From Alphaproteobacteria bacterium (lineage in GTDB: Bacteria > Pseudomonadota > Alphaproteobacteria > Caedimonadales > UBA1908), in NCBI GenBank assembly GCA_013911655.1, contig JACESU010000001.1:692063-756062 (forward strand): DNA of 64,000 nt, read 5' to 3'. The notes under the pieces are model-generated. The model ran no database searches and had not been told where the DNA came from. It saw nothing but the letters and a program-made list of their open reading frames with translations. Position numbers and translations under genes: made by a program. This document shows, one piece after another, positions 17,155 through 26,155 of this stretch; position 1 is the first letter of the stretch; every line of letters begins with the position of its first letter.

Positions 17155-17919
17155 TTGAGCAACCTCACCCTGATTCATGATTCTTTGACCGATGGTCAAT
17201 ATGGTAAAATGCACGGCCATGTACCAAAACATATCGCCATTGTGATGGATGGCAATGGCCGCTGGGCAACTCAGCGCGGTATGCCGCGCATCATGGGTCA
17301 CCAAAAGGGAGTTGACGCGGTACGACGTACTGTTGAGGCGTGCATCGATTTGAAAGTTAGTTACCTTACCCTTTATGCCTTTTCAACAGAAAATTGGCGT
17401 CGTCCTCTTGATGAGGTTAAAGGACTGATGTTTTTGCTGAAACAAACATTGAAATCAGAATTAAAGACTTTTCAAGAAAACAATGTCCGTTTGAAAGTTA
17501 TCGGCAGGCGAGATCGTTTGGCCCCAGATCTTGTGGCCTCTATGGAAGAAGTAGAACGCGAGACGGCTGACAATACGGCGCTTACCCTTCAAATTGCTTT
17601 TGACTATGGTGGACGCGATGAGATCGTACGTGCCGTCAAGCATATTGCCTCTTGTGTAAAGTCGGGAGAACTTTCTTTAAACGATATTGATGAAAGTCTT
17701 TTTGAGCAATACCTTGATACCGCCGGTATACCTGATCCTGAGCTTTTTATTCGTGTAAGCAACGTGCTAAGAATCAGCAATTTCCTGACATGGCAGACAA
17801 CTTATTCGGAACTTGTCTTTCCAGAAACCTATTGGCCAGACTTTACAAAGGAAGATTTGCTAAACGCCATCGGTCGTTTTCAAAAGTGTGAACGTCGTTT
17901 TGGACGGGCTGCTTCCTAA
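17155..17919 (+). CDS. uppS: Undecaprenyl diphosphate synthase
   Basis: 254-residue cis-prenyltransferase that makes the C55 lipid carrier for cell-wall and surface glycans. Seen: 'HIAIVMDGNGRWATQRGMPR' with the catalytic Asp, 'YLTLYAFSTENWRRP', 'DYGGRDEI' and 'ELVFPETYWPDF'. The terminal signature usually reads 'LIRTSGExRxSNFL'; here it is 'LFIRVSNVLRISNFL', so the normal RT-S-G-E stretch is altered, which is unusual. The TTG at 17155 has an AAGAG site; an ATG at 17209 is the alternative start. It overlaps cdsA by one base. Confidence 0.92.
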   Translation: MSNLTLIHDSLTDGQYGKMHGHVPKHIAIVMDGNGRWATQRGMPRIMGHQKGVDAVRRTVEACIDLKVSYLTLYAFSTENWRRPLDEVKGLMFLLKQTLKSELKTFQENNVRLKVIGRRDRLAPDLVASMEEVERETADNTALTLQIAFDYGGRDEIVRAVKHIASCVKSGELSLNDIDESLFEQYLDTAGIPDPELFIRVSNVLRISNFLTWQTTYSELVFPETYWPDFTKEDLLNAIGRFQKCERRFGRAAS

Positions 17920-18623
17920 TGAAAATGCCCTCACTTCTTTCTGACAAAGTCTTAAGCTTTCTTACAAGAAGTGTAGCTGCTTTGGTTTTAATCCCAGGTG
18001 TTCTTCTGATTTTTTATCTAGGCGTTTTTTATACGAAATCTTTTCTTTATGGACTGGCAGCACTTTGCATAGGCGAGTGGTTGTATGTTTGTTTTAAAGG
18101 CGCCCTCCCACAAACCCTCTTAAAGAAAATCTCAGTTATCCTTTTAGGGATTCTTTATATTTTTCTTGGATTTTTTGGACTCTTTGGTATTCTTCAACAC
18201 TCAAGTTTTACACTGATGGGTGTTTTTCTTATGATTTGGGGCTCTGATACAGGGGCATATCTTGTGGGAAATCTTTTAAAAGGACCTAAGCTTTGGCCTT
18301 CAGTCAGCCCAGGAAAAACTTGGTCTGGCTTTGTAGGGGGATTCCTTACGAGTGTGGGGGTAGGTTATATACTTTACAAGTCCTACAACTGGCCAGACCT
18401 CATGGATTTACCGCTTACAACACCAAAAGGTGTTTTAGGTGTCATCGCGTTGATCGCTTTTGCTGCACCCTTTGGCGACCTTCTTGAGTCATGGGTTAAA
18501 AGGCGTTTTCAGATTAAAGACAGCAGTCATTTGATTCCAGGACATGGCGGCATTCTTGATCGTTTAGATAGTTTGCTGTCTGTGGGGCTTCTGTTATTGA
18601 TGATCAATTGGATCGTTCGCTAA
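17919..18623 (+). CDS. cdsA: Phosphatidate cytidylyltransferase
   Basis: 234-residue inner-membrane enzyme making CDP-diacylglycerol from phosphatidic acid and CTP. Multiple hydrophobic helices are followed by the CdsA signature in the last quarter ('SWVKRRFQIKDSSHLIPGHG', then 'GILDRLDS'). It is shorter than the E. coli enzyme, but the catalytic region is complete. The start overlaps the uppS stop. In most relatives dxr and rseP would follow; here the cluster ends and a flagellar operon begins. Confidence 0.95.
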   Translation: MKMPSLLSDKVLSFLTRSVAALVLIPGVLLIFYLGVFYTKSFLYGLAALCIGEWLYVCFKGALPQTLLKKISVILLGILYIFLGFFGLFGILQHSSFTLMGVFLMIWGSDTGAYLVGNLLKGPKLWPSVSPGKTWSGFVGGFLTSVGVGYILYKSYNWPDLMDLPLTTPKGVLGVIALIAFAAPFGDLLESWVKRRFQIKDSSHLIPGHGGILDRLDSLLSVGLLLLMINWIVR

Positions 18624-18739
18624 TACGTTCACGAAGTTTATTTCCAAATATGTTAATAAATTAAAACACTTAAATCTGTTCTTCCTTTTTACCTAATAAG
18701 ACGTGTGACATCTTTTCCTCACATCAGGTAAATTCTTCC

Positions 18740-18749
18740 GGGGGGGGGG
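18740..18749 (+). repeat. G10 homopolymer in the fliF upstream region
   Basis: Ten consecutive G in the 218-base gap between cdsA and fliF, flanked by copies of TTCTTCCG (18733-18740 and again from about 18754). It lies about 90 bases before the fliF GTG. Such tracts slip readily during replication. Confidence 0.9.
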
Positions 18750-18841
18750 TATTTTCTTCCGCACAGTTAAGGGAATCTTAAGAACTTTCTTGCTAGGGTC
18801 TTAAAAGAATAATTTTAGGCAATATAGGCAGGGAGACGCTT

Positions 18842-20563
18842 GTGGAGGGATTTCTCCAGGTTCTCAAGAATTTAGGTGCTGTAAGACTCGCCCTTATGGG
18901 TGCGATTCTTGTGGGTCTTGCGAGTGCGCTCACCTATGTTTCTAACCGAATGACGGCCCCTGATCTGGCGCTTCTCTACAGTGATCTTGAAATGGAAGAT
19001 GCCGGAAAAATCGTGAGTCGTCTCGAAACCATGGGCGTTCCAGTAGAGGTACGTGGCGGTGGAACACAAATTTATGCGCCCTCAGACCGTGTGGCGCGCT
19101 TGCGCGTAGAGCTTGCAGAACTTGGCCTTCCACGCGGCGGATCCGTCGGATACGAGATTTTTGATAAGGCGGATCAACTAGGCGTCTCGAGTTTTGTTCA
19201 AAACATCAACCATTTGCGAGCCCTGGAAGGGGAGATCGCTAGAACCATTACGGCAATGGCGCAAGTATCAACGGCACGTGTGCATCTGGTGCTTCCTAAA
19301 AGACGCCTTTTCTCCCGCGAGAAAGAAGAGCCCAGTGCGGCTATTATGTTGACACTCGCAGGGGCGGGACTTCTTCCCCAAAGGCGGATACAGGCCATCC
19401 AGCAATTGGTGGCAGCTGCCGTTCCAGGCTTGTTACCAGAGCGTGTCTCCATTGTAGATGATCGCGGGAATTTGCTTGCGAAGGGGGATGGACACTCTGA
19501 GGCCACAGAAGCGTCCAACTTTGAAGAAAAACGCCTTGCCTATGAAACACGCCTTACAAAGACCATTGAAAATCTTGTGGCTCGTTATGTAGGGGACGGG
19601 AAAGTCAAAGCAGAAGTCTTTGCCGACATGAGCTTCGACCGTGTCACAGAGAACTCTGAAACCTATGATCCAGACGGACAGGTTGCCCGCTCAACGCAGA
19701 CAACTTCCTTAGGTGAGCAATCTCACGAGGCTGACAGTAATGTCTCTGTGGAAAAGAACCTTCCCAATGCGAAGACTCAGCAAGGGGGGGGCAGTGATAA
19801 TAAGCTTAGTCGTTCAGAGGAAACCACAAACTTTGAGATTTCTAAGAAAACTAAAACCCTTGTCAAAGAAGTGGGCGAGATCAAGCGTTTGTCCGTTGCG
19901 GTGTTGGTTGACGGCCTCTATACGCCCGTTGAAGGTAAAAAAGAGCAAGACTACAAGCCTCGCTCTGATGATGAACTAAAAAACCTCACGAAACTTATCA
20001 AGAACGCGGTTGGGTTTAATGAAAAGCGCGGGGACAGCATCGAAGTTGTCAATATGCGTTTTGCGCCCATGGAAATGGTGGAGGCAACAGAAGCACCTAG
20101 CACCATTATGGGGCTTGAAAAACATGATTTAATTCACTTGGCAGAAGTCCTCTTGATCGGCGTTCTAGCACTTCTTGGGATTTTGCTGGGGGTCAAGCCC
20201 ATGGTGAACAAGATATTAAGTGGTGTGCAGCCGGCTATTAGGCCCGTGAGCGATGAAGAAGCTCTTGCCATTGCCAATGAAGATCGCCGTGCTCTTCCAG
20301 GGGGCGGTGGGCAACAAGCCTCCCTTGGAGGACCTACATCTGCGGGCGCCCTTGCAGGTCCGGACGGAACGCCAGAAGAGGCATATGTCGCAAATACCTT
20401 GAAAGAGCTTGAGCACATGGTGACCATGAATCAGGTGGAAGGGCAGGTCCGTGCGTCCTCTCTCAAGACCGTTGGGGACATTATCAATGATAACCCAGAG
20501 GCAGCCGTAAACGTTATCCGTACGTGGATGATGGAAGACGATAAGAAGAGGAATACCGCATGA
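18842..20563 (+). CDS. fliF: Flagellar MS-ring protein FliF
   Basis: 573-residue protein forming the MS ring in the inner membrane on which rotor and export gate are built. An N-terminal transmembrane helix ('GAILVGLASALTYVS') and a C-terminal one near residues 430-455 ('LAEVLLIGVLALLGILLGVK') bracket the ring-building motifs: 'YSDLEMEDAGKIVSRLETM', 'FDKADQLGVSSFVQNINHLR' and 'LVAAAVPGLLPERVSIVDDR'. The extreme C-terminus ('VIRTWMMEDD') is the FliG-binding segment. The start is GTG with AGGGAG upstream. First gene of a Caulobacter-like operon; it overlaps fliG by four bases. Confidence 0.97.
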   Translation: MEGFLQVLKNLGAVRLALMGAILVGLASALTYVSNRMTAPDLALLYSDLEMEDAGKIVSRLETMGVPVEVRGGGTQIYAPSDRVARLRVELAELGLPRGGSVGYEIFDKADQLGVSSFVQNINHLRALEGEIARTITAMAQVSTARVHLVLPKRRLFSREKEEPSAAIMLTLAGAGLLPQRRIQAIQQLVAAAVPGLLPERVSIVDDRGNLLAKGDGHSEATEASNFEEKRLAYETRLTKTIENLVARYVGDGKVKAEVFADMSFDRVTENSETYDPDGQVARSTQTTSLGEQSHEADSNVSVEKNLPNAKTQQGGGSDNKLSRSEETTNFEISKKTKTLVKEVGEIKRLSVAVLVDGLYTPVEGKKEQDYKPRSDDELKNLTKLIKNAVGFNEKRGDSIEVVNMRFAPMEMVEATEAPSTIMGLEKHDLIHLAEVLLIGVLALLGILLGVKPMVNKILSGVQPAIRPVSDEEALAIANEDRRALPGGGGQQASLGGPTSAGALAGPDGTPEEAYVANTLKELEHMVTMNQVEGQVRASSLKTVGDIINDNPEAAVNVIRTWMMEDDKKRNTA

Positions 20564-21621
20564 GCGCCGTAGAACAAGTTCCTCCTGTCCCGACAACCCA
20601 GGCAGAGGAAAAGCATCCACCACTTCTTAGCATGCCGGGTCCTGACAAGGCGGCCGCGTTTTTGCTCTCTCTTACGGATGAGTACACCAAAAAGCTTTTT
20701 GATAATCTCGAGACCCATGAAGTGATGGTACTTTCTCAGCGTATGGCAAGTCTTGGTAAAATTAAAGCAGACGTGATAGAGGCTCTTTATGTAGAGTTTG
20801 CAGAGCTTGCGGGGTCTGGGGCAAGCCTTCTTGGATCCTATGAAACTACTGAACGCCTTTTGCGAAAGTTCTTCTCGCCCGATAAGGTGGAAGAAATCAT
20901 GCAAGAAATCCGGGGGCCCGCTGGGCGTACCATGTGGGATAAGCTTGGGAATGTAGAGGAAAATATTTTGGCAGGATACCTTCAAAACGAGTATCCTCAA
21001 ACGGCCTCTGTTATTTTATCCAAGATCAAGCCTTCCCACGCGGCAAAGGTACTTGCCCAAATGCCCGATGGGGCTGCTTTTGAAATCATGTCACGTATGT
21101 TGAAAATGGAAGTCGTTCAGCGCGATATTCTTGATACTATCGAAGATTCTTTGCGCAACGAGTTCATGAGCAATCTTGTGCGTACTTCTCAAAAAGATCC
21201 TCACGAGAACATGGCAGAAATCTTCAACTCGTTTGACCGCGCAACAGAAGGTCGCTTTATGGACGCGCTAGAAACTCAGGATTCTGAGGCGGCCGAGCGC
21301 GTGCGCTCCCTCATGTTTACCTTTGATGATCTTGTTAAGCTTGATTCAAGCGGTGCCCAGACGCTTATTCGTGTGGTGGATAAAGTAAAACTTGCGCTTG
21401 CCCTAAAGGGTGCACCCGAAAGCATCAAGGAAATTTTCCTTCGCAATATGTCAGAGCGCGCCGCAAAGTTCTTGCGCGAAGACATTGCAGCCCTTGGAAT
21501 GGTACGCCTCAAAGACGTGGACGAAGCTCAGCAAACCATCGTGAATCAAACCAAAGAGCTGGTTCAGTCAGGACAAATCGTGATTTCAAGTGGTGGGGAA
21601 GAGGAGGCCATGATCGAATGA
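20560..21621 (+). CDS. fliG: Flagellar motor switch protein FliG
   Basis: 353-residue rotor protein that couples the MS ring to torque from MotA. Seen: N-terminal 'GPDKAAAFLLSL', the middle-domain 'ENEYPQ'-like 'LQNEYPQTASVILSKIKPSH', and the C-terminal torque helix 'LALALKGAPESIKEIFLRNM' followed by 'ERAAKFLREDI' with the charged residues that face MotA. ATGA overlaps join it to fliF and to the next gene. Confidence 0.97.
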   Translation: MSAVEQVPPVPTTQAEEKHPPLLSMPGPDKAAAFLLSLTDEYTKKLFDNLETHEVMVLSQRMASLGKIKADVIEALYVEFAELAGSGASLLGSYETTERLLRKFFSPDKVEEIMQEIRGPAGRTMWDKLGNVEENILAGYLQNEYPQTASVILSKIKPSHAAKVLAQMPDGAAFEIMSRMLKMEVVQRDILDTIEDSLRNEFMSNLVRTSQKDPHENMAEIFNSFDRATEGRFMDALETQDSEAAERVRSLMFTFDDLVKLDSSGAQTLIRVVDKVKLALALKGAPESIKEIFLRNMSERAAKFLREDIAALGMVRLKDVDEAQQTIVNQTKELVQSGQIVISSGGEEEAMIE

Positions 21622-22265
21622 CGCACTCTGAGCCTCGCAAATTCCTCTTTGATAAGTCTTTTACGAAAAAAGACATGGCATATAAAAAGACCTTTGTGTC
21701 CCCTGAAGAGGTTTCCCTTGCCAAAAGTGTTTCTTATCAAGAGGGGTATCAAGCCTCTCAGCAAAGTTTAGAGGCCATCAACCGAGATCAACTTAGTGCA
21801 ATGATAAGGGAGATTGAGCGCCTTTTTGAAGAAGAACAAGAACGTCTGCGCCTTCTTCACCACGCGGCTTCAAAACTTGCTCAAAGTGCCCTCAAGGTCG
21901 CTTTCCCTCATTACGCAGGTAAGGCGGGCGTTGACGAGGTGTGGCGTACCATCACGACCTGTTTGGAAAAGGAGCGGACGGCCAGCATCATAAAAGTTTT
22001 TGTGAATCCGCTTACACAAGAAAGCATCCAAAACAAAATCAAAGGCTGTGACGTCGAGGAGGGGCACCTTCAGGTAAATGCCGATGCGTCTTTAGGCATG
22101 TCTGATTGCAGACTAGAGTGGCAAGATTCGGGATATGAGCGCCTGGAAAGTGTGATTCAAAGCGATCTATTGCAATTACTACAACGTCTAGACGCCCAAG
22201 AGGCGGCGGATTTGAGCGATGACCTCTCAGAAAAAGACACGTTAACCCAAGGAGAAACGCCATGA
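21618..22265 (+). CDS. fliH: FliH-like flagellar assembly protein
   Basis: 215 residues, placed exactly where fliH (flbE in Caulobacter) sits between fliG and fliN. FliH is the negative regulator and peripheral stalk of the export ATPase FliI. Sequence features fit but are weakly conserved: a Gln/Glu-rich helix ('YQEGYQASQQSLEAINRDQL'), a charged coiled coil ('IERLFEEEQERLRLLHHAA') and an alpha/beta C-terminal part. It overlaps fliG (ATGA) and fliN. The assignment rests strongly on position. Confidence 0.8.
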   Translation: MTHSEPRKFLFDKSFTKKDMAYKKTFVSPEEVSLAKSVSYQEGYQASQQSLEAINRDQLSAMIREIERLFEEEQERLRLLHHAASKLAQSALKVAFPHYAGKAGVDEVWRTITTCLEKERTASIIKVFVNPLTQESIQNKIKGCDVEEGHLQVNADASLGMSDCRLEWQDSGYERLESVIQSDLLQLLQRLDAQEAADLSDDLSEKDTLTQGETP

Positions 22266-22624
22266 GCGATGATGAAGGACAAGTTCAAGAGACCTCAGAA
22301 GAGATGGCTCTTCCAGATTTTGAGGCCGATGAAGAGGCCTTGTCTGCCAAGCCAAGCGTGTTAAGTGACGCTGAGGATTTAAAGGCCGTCTACGATGTGC
22401 CGGTGCAGGTGGCGGCGGTGTTGGGTCACGCCACCATGCAGGTGAATCAGCTTTTAAAGATGGGGCGCGGCGCCGTGATCGAGCTTGATCGTAAAGTTGG
22501 TGAAGCCATTGATGTTTATGTGAATAACCGGCTTGTGGCCAGGGGAGAGGTTGTGGTGGTGGATGACCACCTTGGCATTACCATGACCGAAATTGTGAAG
22601 TCCGAGCGCGCGCTTCTAGGCTAA
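22262..22624 (+). CDS. fliN: Flagellar motor switch protein FliN
   Basis: 120-residue C-ring protein. An acidic, flexible N-terminus of about 40 residues is followed by the SpoA/FliN domain: 'VPVQVAAVLGHATMQVNQLL', 'GRGAVIELDRKVGEAIDVYV' and 'NNRLVARGEVVVVDDHLGI'. It forms the distal C ring with FliG and FliM (FliM is not in this window) and takes part in switching and export docking. The start overlaps the fliH stop. Confidence 0.96.
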   Translation: MSDDEGQVQETSEEMALPDFEADEEALSAKPSVLSDAEDLKAVYDVPVQVAAVLGHATMQVNQLLKMGRGAVIELDRKVGEAIDVYVNNRLVARGEVVVVDDHLGITMTEIVKSERALLG

Positions 22625-22641
22625 GGAAAAGGGGTCCAGAA

Positions 22642-24012
22642 ATGAGACTGTTGATTGTTGGAAAACTCCATGGCCACATCGGGACTGCCACAAAAATTGC
22701 CCTTAAAAGAGGGGCACAAGTGGTGCAGGTGGACGATGTGAACAGTGCCCTTGAGTCTCTTCGTTCTGGTAAAGGAGCCGATCTTTTGATGATCGATGTG
22801 GCCCTTAATGTCAAAGATCTTTGCGATCAACTCGTGTCAGAACGTATTACGTTGCCTGTGGTGGCGTGTGGTATTGGGACCGATCCTCAAACGGCTGTCA
22901 CGGCCATTAAAAGCGGGGCAAAAGAATACATTCCGCTTCCACCCGATTCAGAACTGATCGCAGGGGTCATCGAAACGGTCGCAAGACAAGATGACACCCT
23001 TGTGTGCCGCGATCCCGGAATGCAAGGCGTCCTAAAACTTGCAGAACAAATCGCACCGAGCGAGGCGAGTGTTCTTATCACCGGCGAGTCAGGGACAGGT
23101 AAAGAGGTCATGGCGCGTTTTATTCATCAACACAGTCGTCGTAAATCACAGCCTTTTATCTCTATAAACTGCGCGGCGATCCCTGAAAATCTTTTGGAAT
23201 CAGAGCTTTTTGGTCATGAGAAGGGTGCGTTTACGGGCGCTGTGGCAAGGCGCATCGGTAAGTTTGAAGAGGCAAGTGGTGGCACACTCCTTTTGGACGA
23301 AGTGACAGAAATGCACCCAAGTCTTCAAGCAAAACTCCTGCGCGCCATTCAAGAGCGCGAAATCGACCGGGTAGGGGGCACAAAACCCGTCAAGGTGGAC
23401 ATCCGAATTCTTGCGACCAGCAACCGTAACATGGAAGAAGCCGTGCGCACGGGTGTGTTTAGGGAAGACCTCTATTTCCGCCTGAATGTGGTGACCTTAC
23501 CGCTTCCTTCTCTTCGTCAGCGCCCCTTAGATATCGAGCCACTTTCAGAATACTTTATTCAAAAGTATGCACAGTTAAACGGTGTGGCGCTTCGGTTCCT
23601 GAGTGACGGCGCGCGCGCGCTTCTGCGCCAGCATCCGTGGCGCGGTAATATCCGCGAGCTTGAAAACACAATGCACCGCGCGGTTCTTTTGGCGACTTAT
23701 GATGAAATCGGGGTGGAGGTTTTGCAACTCTCTGGTCTTGGAGGATCCCAGCCCCAGACGACACTCGACCTATCACCCATGCCAGCAGCTCAAAGTTCTG
23801 GTTTTCAAAATGCGTTCATTGGACGCAGCATTTCTGATGTCGAGCGGGATCTCATTTTGGGTACCTTGGGGCATTGCCTTGGAAACAGGACCCAGGCCGC
23901 GAATCTCTTGGGGATCTCCATTCGCACCCTTCGCAACAAACTGCGTCTTTATATGGAAGAGGATGACATGCCCACTGAGGCAAGAGACCCTTACCGCGCA
24001 GCAAGTTTTTAG
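22642..24012 (+). CDS. flbD: Sigma-54-dependent flagellar regulator FlbD
   Basis: 456-residue NtrC-family activator. Residues about 1-115 form a divergent receiver with the Asp in 'ADLLMIDVALN'. The AAA+ domain follows: Walker A 'ITGESGTGKEVMARF', the sigma-54 contact loop 'GAFTGA' and Walker B-like 'GGTLLLDEVTEM'. The C-terminal Fis-type helix-turn-helix is 'NRTQAANLLGISIRTLRNKL'. Location after fliN and before flhA matches Caulobacter flbD, which times late flagellar gene expression. I did not find a convincing -24/-12 promoter in the window to name as its target. Confidence 0.93.
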   Translation: MRLLIVGKLHGHIGTATKIALKRGAQVVQVDDVNSALESLRSGKGADLLMIDVALNVKDLCDQLVSERITLPVVACGIGTDPQTAVTAIKSGAKEYIPLPPDSELIAGVIETVARQDDTLVCRDPGMQGVLKLAEQIAPSEASVLITGESGTGKEVMARFIHQHSRRKSQPFISINCAAIPENLLESELFGHEKGAFTGAVARRIGKFEEASGGTLLLDEVTEMHPSLQAKLLRAIQEREIDRVGGTKPVKVDIRILATSNRNMEEAVRTGVFREDLYFRLNVVTLPLPSLRQRPLDIEPLSEYFIQKYAQLNGVALRFLSDGARALLRQHPWRGNIRELENTMHRAVLLATYDEIGVEVLQLSGLGGSQPQTTLDLSPMPAAQSSGFQNAFIGRSISDVERDLILGTLGHCLGNRTQAANLLGISIRTLRNKLRLYMEEDDMPTEARDPYRAASF

Positions 24013-24024
24013 CGGGAAAAGATC

Positions 24025-26139
24025 ATGGCAGAGGAACGCACTTTGAAATCAAGCAGCTCAGCTTTTGATATGGGCTTTATCTTGCAGTCACTCAAGCGCG
24101 GGGAGATTGCCTTTGCGCTTGCCCTTATCAGCATTTTGGTCGTGCTTATTTTGCCTATGCCTAAATGGCTTCTTGATGTATCCCTTGCTATTTCCTTGAT
24201 GCTGTCGGTTCTGGTCCTCATGACGGCTCTTTTTATAGAAAGGCCTTTGGAGTTTAGCGCCTTTCCTACGGTTCTTCTGGTAACCACCATGTTGCGCCTT
24301 GCGCTTAACGTTGCTTCTACAAGATTGATTCTGGGGCACGGGCACGAGGGGCTGAGCGCGGCCGGAGAGGTTATCAGGGCCTTTGGCTCCTTTGTCATGA
24401 GTGGGAATTTCGTTATCGGGGTCATTGTGTTCTCGATCCTGGTTCTTGTGAACTTTGTCGTGATTACCAAGGGCTCTGGTCGTATTGCCGAGGTGTCTGC
24501 AAGGTTTACCCTTGATGCCATGCCAGGCAAACAAATGGCGGTGGATGCCGATTTGTCGGCGGGCCTTATCACCGAAGCAGAAGCCAAAAAACGTCGTAAA
24601 GAGCTGGAAAACGAATCAAACTTTTTTGGTGCCATGGACGGTGCAGCGAAGTTCGTACGCGGTGATGCCATTGCGGGTATTTGTATTACGGTCATTAACA
24701 TTGTGGGCGGGATAATCATCGGCGTTGCGCAACAGTCTATGAGCTTTAAAGACGCCTCTCACACCTACACACTCCTCACCGTTGGGGACGGCCTTGTGTC
24801 ACAAATTCCCGCCCTGATTGTCTCGACGGCGGCGGGTATGCTTGTCTCTAAAACAACGGGCACAGGCTCAACGGATAAAGCGTTCTTTAGTCAGCTAAGT
24901 GCCTATCCGTCGGCTCTGGGGCTTAGTTCTTTCTTGATGGCGTCTCTTTCCATGTTGCCAGGCATTCCGGTACTGCCCTTCCTTAGTCTTGCGTGTGTCA
25001 CGGGTTACGCGGCGTGGAAGCTTAGCGAAGGAAAGAAAGAAGCCGGAGATCTTGCTCTTGCTGGTGCTTTGGGGGCTTTGACAGCCAGCGACAGCGCGAC
25101 GGAAGAAAATGCGACCGCCTCAGCGCTTCAGATTGATCAGATCAGACTTGAGCTTGGATACGGGCTTCTAAGCCTTGTGAACGCGACAGAAGGCAACAAG
25201 CTTGCTGACCAGATCAAGACACTGCGAAAGCAACTTGCCAAGGAAATTGGGTTTTTGCTCCCCATGGTGCGGATTCAAGACAACTTGCAACTTCCCTCGG
25301 ATGAGTATGTGCTGCGGATCAAAGAAGTCGAGTCAGGACGGGGCAGCCTTCGCCTCCACCGACTTTTGGCCATGGATCCCGAAGGAAAACATATCGATCT
25401 GCCAGGCGAGCCCACAACGGAACCGACTTTTGGCCTAAAGGCGTCGTGGATCGATCGTCACCTGAGAGCAGAAGCTGAGGGAAAAGGGTACACGGTCGTG
25501 GATCCCCTGACCGTGATCACAACGCACCTAAGCGAAGTAATCCGCGATAACACGGCTGACCTTTTGTCTTTTATGGATACCCAGGATCTCTTGACAGAGC
25601 TCGGGCATACCCACCAAAAACTCATCAGTGAGCTAATACCGACCCAGATCACCGTAAGCGGCCTTCAACGTGTCCTACAGAATTTACTCTCCGAGCGTAT
25701 TTCCATACGGGACTTGCCTAGTATTTTGGAGGCCTTGTCTGAGGCCTGCACGTTTACAAGCTCGCCGGCTGGTATGACCGAGCACGTGCGCACGCGTCTT
25801 GGTCGCCAGATATGCTCTGCCTTTAGTGATGAATCTGGTATTTTGCCTCTTGTGATGTTGTCGCCCGAATGGGAGAACACCTTGAACCAAGCCTTAATGG
25901 GTGAGGGGGAAAGCCGGCAATTGGCCTTGCCTCCGTCAAAATTACAAGAGTTAACGGCACGCATCACAGAAGTGTTTGATGCCCAAGCTATGCAAGGGAT
26001 TGTGCCTGTTTTGCTTGTGAGTCCTGCCCTAAGACCTCAAATACGTCTTGTTCTTGAGAGATTTAGACCTTCGACGGTTGTCCTCTCTCAAGCAGAAATC
26101 CACCCTAAAGCCCGTATAAAAACAGTGGCAAGGCTTTAG
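24025..26139 (+). CDS. flhA: Flagellar export gate protein FlhA
   Basis: 704-residue component of the flagellar type III export gate. The N-terminal half has about eight transmembrane helices and the FHIPEP-family signature region 'ARFTLDAMPGKQMAVDADL'. The C-terminal half is the cytosolic ring domain that docks export chaperones ('LELGYGLLSLVN', 'TEPTFGLKASWI', 'YTVVDPLTVITTHLSEVI'). It lies 12 bases after flbD and is co-directional with flhF and flhG. Confidence 0.97.
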   Translation: MAEERTLKSSSSAFDMGFILQSLKRGEIAFALALISILVVLILPMPKWLLDVSLAISLMLSVLVLMTALFIERPLEFSAFPTVLLVTTMLRLALNVASTRLILGHGHEGLSAAGEVIRAFGSFVMSGNFVIGVIVFSILVLVNFVVITKGSGRIAEVSARFTLDAMPGKQMAVDADLSAGLITEAEAKKRRKELENESNFFGAMDGAAKFVRGDAIAGICITVINIVGGIIIGVAQQSMSFKDASHTYTLLTVGDGLVSQIPALIVSTAAGMLVSKTTGTGSTDKAFFSQLSAYPSALGLSSFLMASLSMLPGIPVLPFLSLACVTGYAAWKLSEGKKEAGDLALAGALGALTASDSATEENATASALQIDQIRLELGYGLLSLVNATEGNKLADQIKTLRKQLAKEIGFLLPMVRIQDNLQLPSDEYVLRIKEVESGRGSLRLHRLLAMDPEGKHIDLPGEPTTEPTFGLKASWIDRHLRAEAEGKGYTVVDPLTVITTHLSEVIRDNTADLLSFMDTQDLLTELGHTHQKLISELIPTQITVSGLQRVLQNLLSERISIRDLPSILEALSEACTFTSSPAGMTEHVRTRLGRQICSAFSDESGILPLVMLSPEWENTLNQALMGEGESRQLALPPSKLQELTARITEVFDAQAMQGIVPVLLVSPALRPQIRLVLERFRPSTVVLSQAEIHPKARIKTVARL

Positions 26140-26155
26140 ATAGGAAGGAGTGCCC

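Noticed and set aside
18624-18841. Sigma-54 (-24/-12) promoter for the fliF operon
   Set aside because: I looked for TGGCAC-N5-TTGC-type sequence and found no convincing match.
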